Below the pieces are notes generated by a model that was not told the origin of the DNA, made no database searches, and was given only the letters and a program-made list of their open reading frames with translations. A DNA stretch of 64,000 nucleotides, from positions 1-64,000 of the forward strand of contig JAYEGM010000222.1 of assembly GCA_034659075.1 (NCBI GenBank). The letters are read 5' to 3'. Shown here piece by piece: positions 7,542 through 16,095 of this stretch. The position numbers and the translations under genes are program-made. Within the stretch, counting starts at the first letter, position 1; every line of letters starts with the position of its first letter. The stretch is from BMS3Bbin11 sp034659075. GTDB taxonomy: Bacteria > Pseudomonadota > Gammaproteobacteria > BMS3Bbin11.

Positions 7542-8756
7542 ATGGATCTTTACCTGGACAAAACATTACAATTAAAACCAATGCTTGAAGCTCTGGCACA
7601 TTCATTAGCGGAAACGGATTACACGATTAACCGCGCCGATGTAGTTCGCTGGCTGCGCCCCTTTGCGGCGACCACACCTACTTTTTATCTACTATTTGTA
7701 ATCCCGTTTGCTCTACTGGGATATTTTGCTCTGCTGCTGTTTCCCGCTCTTTCGATCTGGCTATATTTCAAGCTGATAAACTCACTTTATTATGCTGCCG
7801 ACTACCAGCACTGGCCTGACGCCATGATGATTGGCAGCTTCCTGTTACTCAGCACATTGGCAACCATCGCGCTGGCTAGACTGGCTTTCAGAAACCCGGC
7901 AGGAAGTGCTGTCAACGATGAGAGGACGCCGGTACTTTTCCACCTTGTAAAAAAGCTGCAGCAGCACTATGGCAATCCCGGAATTTCCAGGATACTCATC
8001 ACGAGAGACGATAGTATACAAATTACCCGCAACCCTGTTAGCGGATTTCCAATTAAGTTTAGAAATACGCTCGAGATAGGCATGTCTGCCTTATTATGCA
8101 CCTCACCAATGGAATTTCGCGGCATGCTTGCCAGGGAAATTGCCAAACTAGCCAGTCAGAAGAACCCTGTAACAGGCTGGATGTTAAGCCTGCATCGACA
8201 GTGGGCAGATTATCATTATTATCTTGAGCGTAGCGGAGGCCTTATACTGAAGCCACTGAGCTTTTTCTTTCGCTACTATTCACCTTTATATAATACCGTG
8301 TCGTTCTTCGCCGCTCGTCGAGCTGAAATACGGTCAGATCGCTACACACTGGAAGTCATGGAGGACGACGATGCCATCAACGCCATCATTCAAACAATAA
8401 TATTTCAGAATTTCCTGCGGGAAAAATACTGGCCACAGGTCGTGAATCAACCGAAAGACGGAAAACACCGGGTATTCCTGCCCTATAAGAAAATGAGCCA
8501 GACTGTTCGAAAAAACGTCAAACAAACTGATATAGAACGATGGGTTGAACTGGAGCTGCGAAAATTTGGCGATACCAGCACGACTCTACCGCCGCTAAAG
8601 ACCCGCCTTCATCTGTTAGGGCATATAATACCTGTCTATCCACCAGCACTTGAAGAAACTGCAGCAGAACACTATCTTGATTTATCTATGCAGCAGCTAT
8701 TAATTAACAGTTTCGATAAAAGCTGGATTAGGAAAGCAGGAATACAGTCCTCATAA
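7542..8756 (+). CDS. M48-like membrane protein lacking the zinc-binding histidines
   Basis: The 404 residues follow the layout of M48 (HtpX/Ste24-like) membrane metallopeptidases: hydrophobic segments near 45-80 and 95-113, then a domain with the pre-motif MSALLCTSPMEFRGMLARE and a downstream segment ARRAEIRSDRYTLEVM that aligns with the third zinc ligand (E262) region. In place of HExxH the protein reads R198-E-I-A-K202, so both zinc histidines are replaced while the two glutamates are kept. If this alignment is right it is an inactive relative, perhaps a membrane-bound binding or scaffold protein. No ribosome-binding site is obvious before the ATG. The 3' end overlaps the convergent ppiD gene by six bases. 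The family call is by motif recognition only. Confidence 0.75.
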   Translation: MDLYLDKTLQLKPMLEALAHSLAETDYTINRADVVRWLRPFAATTPTFYLLFVIPFALLGYFALLLFPALSIWLYFKLINSLYYAADYQHWPDAMMIGSFLLLSTLATIALARLAFRNPAGSAVNDERTPVLFHLVKKLQQHYGNPGISRILITRDDSIQITRNPVSGFPIKFRNTLEIGMSALLCTSPMEFRGMLAREIAKLASQKNPVTGWMLSLHRQWADYHYYLERSGGLILKPLSFFFRYYSPLYNTVSFFAARRAEIRSDRYTLEVMEDDDAINAIIQTIIFQNFLREKYWPQVVNQPKDGKHRVFLPYKKMSQTVRKNVKQTDIERWVELELRKFGDTSTTLPPLKTRLHLLGHIIPVYPPALEETAAEHYLDLSMQQLLINSFDKSWIRKAGIQSS

Positions 8757-10670
8757 TTTATCTTCGTGGATAACGATGTCAGATAATTCATACAGGCCAC
8801 GCTCGTAGTCTGAGAATAAATCCTCGCCTTTACGTTGCTTTATAACTAATCGAATTTGATTACGGATATCCTCTGGGACATCCTGTGGATTTCCAGGCAG
8901 GATTTTTGTAACCGAAAAGATTACATAGTCGCCATTTGCCAGCTGTACACTTCCTGCCGCCTTGTCATTCGCATCAGCACTGACAGAAGAACGGAATACC
9001 TCACTCAACAATGCCGCCGACAAGCCGGTATTTCCACTACGGGAAAGTTCTTTATGATTGGCTAGCGCTAAGGCTTCTGTTTCAGCAATCAGCGCAAGTG
9101 TCTTATCTCCTGACTGCAACGTCTTTATTAACTCAGCCACCTCTTTGGCAACCAGTTCATTGCTGCGCTGTTTGAGTAACATTTGCTTTATTTCATCAGA
9201 GACATCTGCCAGCGGCTTTTGCTGCGGCTCACGATGTTCCAGCAACCTCAAGGCAACAAGAGTATCGTCTGATGTTTCAACTACTTCACTGTTCAGCCCT
9301 TCAAGCAGCACATCTTCTGTAAATGCAGAATCAACAAAAGGACGCTTTTCAGCTATACCCTGCCCGCCTGCTCGCGAAAACCATTCAGTGGTCGCTATTT
9401 TTAACCCCAGTGCATCTGCTGCAGGCTGTAATGTCGTCGGCTGCTCATAGACGATATTTTGCAATTCCTCTGCCATTTGGCCATAGCGTAAAGATGCCTC
9501 ACGAAGTGCGTACTCTTTACTGATTTGATCCCTTACATCATCAAAACTTTTCCCTGACTCTGGTCTGGTATCATTTAATTTAATGATGTGGATTCCGAAA
9601 CGGCTTTTCACCGGCCCGGACACCTCACCTTCCTGCATGGCAAAAACCTTTTCATCAAAGGCTGCATCCATTACACCTTTTTCAAAATATCCCAGGTCGC
9701 CGCCATTTTCGGAACTTATGCTATCGACAGAAAACTTCATTGCCATTTCAGCAAAATCCTGACCATCATTCAGCTGCTTCACAAGATCAGTTACCACTTC
9801 CTCTACGCGTTTAATTTCCTCATCACTGGCATCACTCGCGAGAGCAAGTAATATATGTTGAGCCTTACGCTGCTCAGGCTGTATGTACTGGTCTTTATTC
9901 TCCTGATAATAGGTACGCAAGGCCTCTTCATCAGGCTGTATCTGCTCTGCTATACCCATCAGCGACAAAGAAATGTACTCTACCTGCACTTCTTCCTCTG
10001 TCATGTACTGCTTTTTATTTGATTCGTAATTCTGCTTAATATCTTCTTCCTGGATTTCAACTTTATCAAGGAAACTATCAGCCGCAAGCGTCACTGATTT
10101 AAAATTTCGCTTTTCCTGCTGCAGACGTAATAAATCATCCAGTTCCGCCTCGCTGCTAATAACTGAACGCGTAAAAGCTTCCTTGATCTGGCCGACAATA
10201 TTTCCCATCCTTATCTGGCTTTCAAATGCAGTGGGACTAAGGCCATTGTTACGCACTGCCTGAGAGTACAGTTCAGGTGAAAAGGAGCCATTCATCTGGA
10301 AAGAGGGGTTGGATCTCAAAAAACTGGCGAGTTGCTGATCACCTATCTGGTAATTCTGTTTCTGTATGTCGGCAGTCACCAGGCGCTGGGTAATCATTTC
10401 ATTCAAAACCTGTTGCTTGAAAGCAGCTGATTCGAAAATTTTATTATCAACCTTACCGGCAAACTGCTGCCTCAGAGCGTTTCGCTGTCGTTGCAGCTGC
10501 CTCTGGTAATCCTGGGACACCAATTCACTACCATTTATTTCGGCAACCGGTACTTTTTTCTCTGCATCGAAATATTCATTAATACCCCATAAAGCAAAGG
10601 GCACGGAGATAAGGATTACGATCACCCAGGCAATCCAGCCCTGGGCCCTTTCACGAATTGTAGTGAGCAT
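8751..10670 (-). CDS. ppiD: Periplasmic folding chaperone PpiD (parvulin-type)
   Basis: PpiD is an inner-membrane-anchored chaperone that meets proteins leaving the Sec translocon. The 639-residue product has the N-terminal anchor (GWIAWVIVILISVPFALWGI, about residues 12-31) and a SurA-N-like helical region (FESAAFKQQVLNEMITQRLV). The parvulin domain spans about 265-360 (KAQHILLAL, GGDLGYFEKGVM, FGIHIIKLND), followed by a second, degenerate C-terminal part. Parvulin residues needed for isomerase activity look partly kept, but PpiD homologues are often inactive. It is the last gene of the lon-hupB-tRNA-ppiD series and overlaps the M48-like gene tail to tail. Confidence 0.93.
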   Translation of the reverse strand: MLTTIRERAQGWIAWVIVILISVPFALWGINEYFDAEKKVPVAEINGSELVSQDYQRQLQRQRNALRQQFAGKVDNKIFESAAFKQQVLNEMITQRLVTADIQKQNYQIGDQQLASFLRSNPSFQMNGSFSPELYSQAVRNNGLSPTAFESQIRMGNIVGQIKEAFTRSVISSEAELDDLLRLQQEKRNFKSVTLAADSFLDKVEIQEEDIKQNYESNKKQYMTEEEVQVEYISLSLMGIAEQIQPDEEALRTYYQENKDQYIQPEQRKAQHILLALASDASDEEIKRVEEVVTDLVKQLNDGQDFAEMAMKFSVDSISSENGGDLGYFEKGVMDAAFDEKVFAMQEGEVSGPVKSRFGIHIIKLNDTRPESGKSFDDVRDQISKEYALREASLRYGQMAEELQNIVYEQPTTLQPAADALGLKIATTEWFSRAGGQGIAEKRPFVDSAFTEDVLLEGLNSEVVETSDDTLVALRLLEHREPQQKPLADVSDEIKQMLLKQRSNELVAKEVAELIKTLQSGDKTLALIAETEALALANHKELSRSGNTGLSAALLSEVFRSSVSADANDKAAGSVQLANGDYVIFSVTKILPGNPQDVPEDIRNQIRLVIKQRKGEDLFSDYERGLYELSDIVIHEDKL

Positions 10671-10699
10671 GTCTGATTAATTTATATTGTGATTAGAAA

Positions 10700-10740
10700 A
10701 AAATTAAAAAGGGCAAATCCTTCCGGATTTACCCTGTTTT
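10700..10740 (-). terminator. Intrinsic terminator between tRNA-Asp and ppiD
   Basis: On the minus strand the stem AGGGTAAATCC/GGATTTGCCCT (one mismatch) is followed by TTTTTAATTTTTTT. It should end the hupB-tRNA transcript before ppiD. Confidence 0.8.
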
Positions 10741-10744
10741 TTAA

Positions 10745-10821
10745 TGGCGGAGTGGACGGGACTCGAACCCGCGACCACCGGCGTGACAGGCCGGTATTCT
10801 AACCAACTGAACTACCACTCC
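10745..10821 (-). tRNA. tRNA-Asp (GTC)
   Basis: 77 bases with encoded CCA. GGAGTGG pairs with CCACTCC, the anticodon loop is CTGTCAC (anticodon GTC), and the T-arm GCGGGTTCGAGTCCCGT is intact. It lies between hupB and ppiD. Confidence 0.97.
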
Positions 10822-10852
10822 TAAAAGTATCGCTATGCGTTACAAATACATT

Positions 10853-10928
10853 TGGTGGGTGCTGAGGGGATCGAACCCCCGACCCTCGCCTTGTAAGGGC
10901 GATGCTCTCCCAGCTGAGCTAAGCACCC
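10853..10928 (-). tRNA. tRNA-Val (TAC)
   Basis: 76 bases with encoded CCA. The acceptor GGGTGCT pairs with AGCACCC, the anticodon loop reads CTTACAA (anticodon TAC), and the T-arm is intact. Its 5' end is nine bases after the hupB stop codon, so it is probably cotranscribed with hupB. Confidence 0.97.
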
Positions 10929-10937
10929 GAGGGCGCG

Positions 10938-11210
10938 CTAGTTTACTGCATCCTTTAGTGCTTTGCCAGCCTTGAATTTAGGCATTTTAGAGGCTTTAAT
11001 CTGGATAGCTTCACCAGTACGAGGGTTGCGTCCTGTACGTGCAGCACGTGCGCTTACAGAAAAAGTACCAAAGCCAACCAGCGTGACTGTATCCCCTTTT
11101 TTCAGGCTGTTTGAAATGCCTTCGAATACTGCGTCAACGGCACGGCCGGCTGCAGCTTTTGAAATATCGGCTGCTTCAGCAACCATATCTATCATTTCTG
11201 ATTTATTCAC
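10938..11210 (-). CDS. hupB: DNA-binding protein HU
   Basis: HU is the small histone-like dimer that bends and compacts DNA. The 90-residue length and all family blocks are present: MNKSEMIDMVAEAADISKAAA, GDTVTLVGFGTFSVSARAARTGRNPRTGE (the DNA-contacting arm with the GRNPxTG tip), and PKFKAGKALKDAVN. The start codon is GTG, preceded by GAGGAAA at a suitable distance. It follows lon, as in E. coli where lon, hupB and ppiD are neighbours; here two tRNA genes are inserted after it. Confidence 0.96.
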   Translation of the reverse strand: MNKSEMIDMVAEAADISKAAAGRAVDAVFEGISNSLKKGDTVTLVGFGTFSVSARAARTGRNPRTGEAIQIKASKMPKFKAGKALKDAVN

Positions 11211-11245
11211 TATAATTTCCTCTCTTTCAATTCTAGGTTTGGTGG

Positions 11246-11251
11246 ATTATA
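11246..11251 (-). promoter_or_regulatory. -10 box of a probable hupB promoter
   Basis: Minus-strand TATAAT, 36 bases upstream of the hupB GTG start, leaving room for the GAGGAAA ribosome-binding site. The -35 region is poor. Confidence 0.4.
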
Positions 11252-11449
11252 TTCTTTTCCAGGACGGCTTTGTGTATCCTTTTAATGCCCATATTTACCA
11301 CGGCACAGGATTGTAACCATGCTGGGCACTAGTATTCAAGGGGAATCCCGCTGAATGGGGCAGTTTTTATGCGCAAGATAGAAATAATTGCCGTATTATG
11401 ACGAAATGTGCAGAAAACCCTCTTTTTAGAGAGTTTTCTACAGCAAATA

Positions 11450-13894
11450 TTAATGCGTAGTCACCCCTTCATCACCGGCTTTCTTGCTGCTCCGTGTAGC
11501 CGTTTTTTTGCTTTTTTCAGCCTTACTGGAGACCTTTTTCTTCAACGGTGTGGGTGCTTTTTCCAGCGCCACCTCCAGCACCTGATCGATCCATTTGACG
11601 GGACGGATATCAAGTCCTTTCTTTATCACATCAGGCATATCTACCAGATCCTTGGTATTCTCATCAGGGATCACAACAATCTTAATCCCCCCCCTGTGGG
11701 CGGCCAGCAATTTTTCTTTCAATCCGCCAATCGGCAGCACTTCACCTCGTAAGGTGATTTCCCCGGTCATTGCCACATCAGCTCGTACCGGAATACCTGT
11801 CAGCCCGGAGACAATAGCCGTACACATACCGACACCGGCAGAAGGACCATCTTTAGGTGTCGCCCCCTCCGGCACATGCACATGGATATCATTTTTCTGA
11901 TAGAAGTCGGTGGCGATACCCAAAGACTCTGCACGGCTACGTACGACACTCATGGCCGCCTGGATAGATTCCTGCATAACTTCGCCCAGTTTACCGGTAA
12001 ACTGCTGCTTGCCACTGCCTTTAAGTACGACGGCCTCGATGGTCAGCAACTCACCGCCAACTTCTGTCCACGCCAGACCTGTTACCTGCCCGACCTGGTT
12101 ATGCTCTTCGGCTTCGCCATAACGGAAACGGCGCACACCAAGATATTTTTCCAGCTGCTTTGGCCCCACTACGGCTTTTTTGTGACGCTTATCCATCAAA
12201 AGGTCTTTCGCCACTTTACGTGAGACCTTGGCAATTTCGCGTTCCAGCCCACGGACGCCGGCTTCCCGCGTATAGTAACGCACCATGTCACGCAATGCCG
12301 TGCGGGAAAGAGAAAGCTCATCATCTTTAAGACCGTTGCTTTCTTTCTGCTTTTTAACCAGATATCTCTCGGCTATCTGAACCTTTTCCTCTTCCGTATA
12401 ACCTGCCAGTCGAATCACTTCCATCCGGTCAAGTAAAGGACCCGGTATGTTGAGCGAGTTAGCTGTCGCTATAAACATGGTTTCCGACAGGTCGTATTCC
12501 ACTTCCAGATAATGATCGGTGAAAGTACTGTTCTGCTCGGGATCCAGCACTTCCAGTAAAGCGGAAGAAGGGTCACCACGGAAATCCATCGACATCTTGT
12601 CGACTTCATCGAGCATTAGCAGCGGGTTTTTAGTCTTTACCTTACTCAGGTTCTGAATAATTTTACCCGGCATAGAACCAATATAGGTGCGTCTGTGTCC
12701 GCGAATTTCGGCTTCATCACGCACGCCACCCAGTGACATGCGAATGAACTTCCTGCCAGTCGCCCTGGCGATTGATTTCCCTAGCGAGGTCTTGCCCACA
12801 CCTGGAGGACCAACAAGGCAAAGTATCGGGCCTTTAATCTGTTTGACGCGTTGCTGAACCGCCAGATATTCCAGTATGCGTTCTTTAACTTTTTCCAGAC
12901 CATAGTGATCAGCATCAAGGACTTCCTGCGCCTTTCCCAGATCCCTGCGCATCTTCGAGCGCTTCTTCCACGGTACGCTAACCAGCCAGTCTATGTAGTT
13001 CCTCACCACCGTCGCTTCCGCCGACATGGGTGACATCATTTTAAGTTTTTTGAGTTCGCTCTCGGCCTTCTCTTTGGCTTCTTTGGTCATCCCTGCTTCA
13101 GTAATCTTTTTAGCCAGCTCTTCAAGTTCGTTAGGTGCTTCATCCATGTCACCCAGTTCTTTCTGAATGGCTTTCATCTGTTCATTCAGGTAGTACTCAC
13201 GCTGGCTCTTTTCCATTTGCTTCTTGACCCGGCCGCGAATGCGCTTTTCCACCTGCAACAGGTCTATCTCGGCTTCCATCACACCAAGTATATGCTCCAG
13301 TCGCTCACGCTCGTTGCTGATCTCGAGTATTTGCTGCTTTTCTTCCAGCTTCTGGCTGAGATGCGCTGCAATCGTATCAGCCAGTCTGCCAGGCTCTTCT
13401 ATACCAGACAACGAGTTCAACACTTCAGGAGGTATTTTGTTGTTTAATTTGACGTACTGCTCAAAACTCCCCATGACAGTACGCATCAATGCATCGGCTT
13501 CGTCCTCACTGAGGCCTTCAATTTCAATTTTTTCCGGTACGGCCATGAAGCATTCATCCGTTTCCGTGAACTCAACCACACGCGTGCGATCGCCCCCCTC
13601 AACCAGGACTTTTACCGTACCATCCGGAAGCTTCAATAACTGCAGAATACTGGCCATAGTACCGATGGTATACAGATCACCTTTTACCGGATCATCATCC
13701 ACCGCATCCTTTTGTGCCAGCAGCAGTATCTCTTTACCGCTATCCATTGCACGATCCAGTGCAACGATTGATTTTTCACGGCCCACAAATAGAGGAATAA
13801 CCATATTTGGAAAGACCACAACATCACGCAAAGGCAATACTGCTACGGTTTTATTCTGCGGGCTGGGATGCTGTATGCTTTCGTTTTCGCTCAT
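11450..13894 (-). CDS. lon: ATP-dependent protease Lon
   Basis: Lon is a hexameric cytoplasmic AAA+ serine protease that removes misfolded and regulatory proteins. The 814 residues contain the N-terminal substrate domain (LPLRDVVVFPNMVIPLFVGRE), coiled coil, Walker A GPPGVGKTS beginning at about residue 362, Walker B PLLMLDEVDKM, and the C-terminal protease with the catalytic serine in KDGPSAGVGM (S685) and lysine in GGLKEKLLAAHRGG. The C-terminal tail is extended, rich in Lys, Ser and Thr, and probably disordered. It lies downstream of clpX in the order tig-clpP-clpX-lon. The gap to clpX is about 200 bases and holds a GCCTGC/GCAGGC hairpin (13945-13963) with no T-run. Confidence 0.97.
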   Translation of the reverse strand: MSENESIQHPSPQNKTVAVLPLRDVVVFPNMVIPLFVGREKSIVALDRAMDSGKEILLLAQKDAVDDDPVKGDLYTIGTMASILQLLKLPDGTVKVLVEGGDRTRVVEFTETDECFMAVPEKIEIEGLSEDEADALMRTVMGSFEQYVKLNNKIPPEVLNSLSGIEEPGRLADTIAAHLSQKLEEKQQILEISNERERLEHILGVMEAEIDLLQVEKRIRGRVKKQMEKSQREYYLNEQMKAIQKELGDMDEAPNELEELAKKITEAGMTKEAKEKAESELKKLKMMSPMSAEATVVRNYIDWLVSVPWKKRSKMRRDLGKAQEVLDADHYGLEKVKERILEYLAVQQRVKQIKGPILCLVGPPGVGKTSLGKSIARATGRKFIRMSLGGVRDEAEIRGHRRTYIGSMPGKIIQNLSKVKTKNPLLMLDEVDKMSMDFRGDPSSALLEVLDPEQNSTFTDHYLEVEYDLSETMFIATANSLNIPGPLLDRMEVIRLAGYTEEEKVQIAERYLVKKQKESNGLKDDELSLSRTALRDMVRYYTREAGVRGLEREIAKVSRKVAKDLLMDKRHKKAVVGPKQLEKYLGVRRFRYGEAEEHNQVGQVTGLAWTEVGGELLTIEAVVLKGSGKQQFTGKLGEVMQESIQAAMSVVRSRAESLGIATDFYQKNDIHVHVPEGATPKDGPSAGVGMCTAIVSGLTGIPVRADVAMTGEITLRGEVLPIGGLKEKLLAAHRGGIKIVVIPDENTKDLVDMPDVIKKGLDIRPVKWIDQVLEVALEKAPTPLKKKVSSKAEKSKKTATRSSKKAGDEGVTTH

Positions 13895-14090
13895 ATTAGA
13901 TATCGACCTGATTTATGTTATACGTATCGTATGTTATGAATTCGGCCTGCCATTTATGCAGGCTGTGATATGGAAGATAGTGTCTGAAAAGCAAATATCA
14001 AGCATCTAAACACTGAGGTTTAATGCGGAATATTAAAATACTGACGAAGCCTGCTATTCGCTCATGCAGAATAGAGGCGCTCGTCGCATG

Positions 14091-15374
14091 TTAATGCGTG
14101 GCTGCACTGGCTGAAACAGCTTGTTCGTCTTCGTAGATAAATAGGGGCTGAGTGCCGTCAGTGATTGCATTAGCATCAACGACAACTTCTCTTACTCCTG
14201 TCATGGCAGGTAGTTCGTACATGGTCTCGAGTAAGGCATGTTCAAGGATAGACCGCAGGCCGCGTGCACCAGTTTTTCGTTCCATTGCTTTTTTGGCTAC
14301 TGCGCGCAGAGCCTCTTCGCGGATCGTCAGATCCACACCTTCCAGGCTGAAAAGCTTCTTATACTGTTTTACCAGTGCATTTTTGGGCTCTTTCAGTATA
14401 CGAATAAGCGCTTCTTCATCCAGTTCTTCCAGCGTAGCGACAATAGGCAGACGCCCGACAAATTCTGGAATCAAACCATAGTGCACAAGATCTTCTGGCT
14501 CGATACCCTTGAGAACTTCTCCTATCTTGCTCTCTTCATCCTTGCCCTTGATGGTTGCACCAAAACCAATACCGCTTTTTTCCGAGCGATCCCGAATTAT
14601 TTTGTCCAGGCCGGCAAATGCACCACCAACGATAAATAGAATATTCCGTGTATCGACCTGCAGGAATTCCTGCTGCGGGTGTTTTCTACCCCCCTGAGGC
14701 GGCACCGAGGCAATCGTACCTTCAATCAGTTTCAACAGCGCCTGCTGTACGCCTTCACCAGAAACGTCGCGGGTGATCGATGGATTGTCCGATTTGCGTG
14801 AAATTTTGTCGATTTCATCAATATAAACGATACCCCGCTGAGCAAGTTCTATTTCATAGTCACATTTCTGCAGCAGTTTCTGAATGATATTCTCTACATC
14901 TTCCCCGACATAACCCGCCTCGGTCAGGGTCGTCGCATCAGCAATGGTAAATGGTACATTCAGTAATTTTGCCAGAGTTTCAGCTAATAGTGTTTTACCT
15001 GACCCCGTAGGACCAACAAACAGGATATTGCTCTTGGCAATATCGACCTCATCGGCATCATCTTCATGTTTGATACGTTTATAGTGATTGTAGACCGCAA
15101 CAGAGAGGATTTTCTTGGCTTCCTGCTGGCCGATGACATAGTTGTCCAGACGCTCCTTGATCTCGTGCGGCTTGAGGAACCCTTCGCCTTCGGTCTCCTC
15201 TTTCAGATCGACATCAATTTCTTCGCGAATGATCTCATTGCAAAGTTCGACGCATTCATCGCAGACGTAGACTGACGGACCGGCAATCAGCTTACGAACT
15301 TCATGCTGGGATTTTCCGCAAAAAGAACAATAAAGCAGCTTTTCGTCATTATTATCTTTTTCGTCGTCTGACAT
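14091..15374 (-). CDS. clpX: ATP-dependent unfoldase ClpX
   Basis: ClpX unfolds tagged proteins, including SsrA-tagged ones, and feeds them to ClpP. The N-terminal zinc domain has C-x2-C (CSFCGKSQ) and C-x2-C (YVCDECVELC). The AAA+ module shows Walker A GPTGSGKT, Walker B IVYIDEIDKI, the pore loop GYVGEDVE, and the IGF loop SGIGFGA that docks on ClpP. I chose the ATG at 15372-15374 over an in-frame GTG at 15383; this gives 427 residues, close to the usual 424. It sits between clpP and lon on the same strand. Confidence 0.97.
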   Translation of the reverse strand: MSDDEKDNNDEKLLYCSFCGKSQHEVRKLIAGPSVYVCDECVELCNEIIREEIDVDLKEETEGEGFLKPHEIKERLDNYVIGQQEAKKILSVAVYNHYKRIKHEDDADEVDIAKSNILFVGPTGSGKTLLAETLAKLLNVPFTIADATTLTEAGYVGEDVENIIQKLLQKCDYEIELAQRGIVYIDEIDKISRKSDNPSITRDVSGEGVQQALLKLIEGTIASVPPQGGRKHPQQEFLQVDTRNILFIVGGAFAGLDKIIRDRSEKSGIGFGATIKGKDEESKIGEVLKGIEPEDLVHYGLIPEFVGRLPIVATLEELDEEALIRILKEPKNALVKQYKKLFSLEGVDLTIREEALRAVAKKAMERKTGARGLRSILEHALLETMYELPAMTGVREVVVDANAITDGTQPLFIYEDEQAVSASAATH

Positions 15375-15460
15375 TAAATGCACTCTCTCTAAGTATAGTC
15401 AGAAACTTATCAGGTATATGACACTATTGGCAAGCCCAATAGACTGACAGCTCTAGTGGT

Positions 15461-16093
15461 TTATCCAGGTTCGCTTCTGTCTGTAATGACTTTGTCGATA
15501 AGCCCGTATTTCATAGACTCTTCTGCTTCCAGGAATCGATCTCGTTCTGTATCGGCCTCAATGGTGGAAAGATCCTGACCGGTGTGCTTCTGTAAAATTT
15601 GATTAAGGCGCTCCCGCACACGGAGAATTTCGCGGGCATGTATTTCAATATCGCTGGCCTGGCCCTGGAACCCGCCCAGCGGCTGATGAATCATCACCCT
15701 GGAATGCGGCAGGCAATACCGCTTACCGGCAGCACCGCCAGCCAGTATGAGTGCACCCATACTGGCAGCCTGGCCCATACATACTGTACTGACATCAGGC
15801 TTGATAAACTGCATGGTATCGTAGATGGCCATACCTGCAGTCACTGCACCACCGGGAGAATTTACATACAGGTGTATGTCTTTATCCGGGTTCTCTGATT
15901 CTAAATAAAGCATCTGTGCCACAATAAGGTTAGCCATGTGGTCCTCTACCTGGCCGACCATAAAGATCACGCGCTCTTTCAGCAATCGAGAATAAATATC
16001 GAATGCACGCTCGCCTCTACCCGTGGTCTCGATGACCATAGGTACCAGACCGAGTGCCTGTGGATCTATCCTGTCATTGCTGATTTCTGTCAT
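15461..16093 (-). CDS. clpP: ClpP protease proteolytic subunit
   Basis: ClpP forms the tetradecameric serine protease chamber. The catalytic triad is visible as S111 (MGQAASMGA), H136 (HSRVMIHQP) and D185 (EADTERDRFLEAEE), in the same spacing as in E. coli ClpP. Length is 210 residues, including a short propeptide. It starts two bases after the tig stop codon, so the two are cotranscribed, and clpX follows 86 bases later. This cassette is conserved across proteobacteria. Confidence 0.97.
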   Translation of the reverse strand: MTEISNDRIDPQALGLVPMVIETTGRGERAFDIYSRLLKERVIFMVGQVEDHMANLIVAQMLYLESENPDKDIHLYVNSPGGAVTAGMAIYDTMQFIKPDVSTVCMGQAASMGALILAGGAAGKRYCLPHSRVMIHQPLGGFQGQASDIEIHAREILRVRERLNQILQKHTGQDLSTIEADTERDRFLEAEESMKYGLIDKVITDRSEPG

Positions 16094-16095
16094 AG

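Noticed and set aside
13224..14009. A 261-codon plus-strand frame opposite lon
   Set aside because: It lies antisense to well-supported Lon coding sequence, is rich in Ser and Arg as expected of an antisense shadow, and has no recognised motif.
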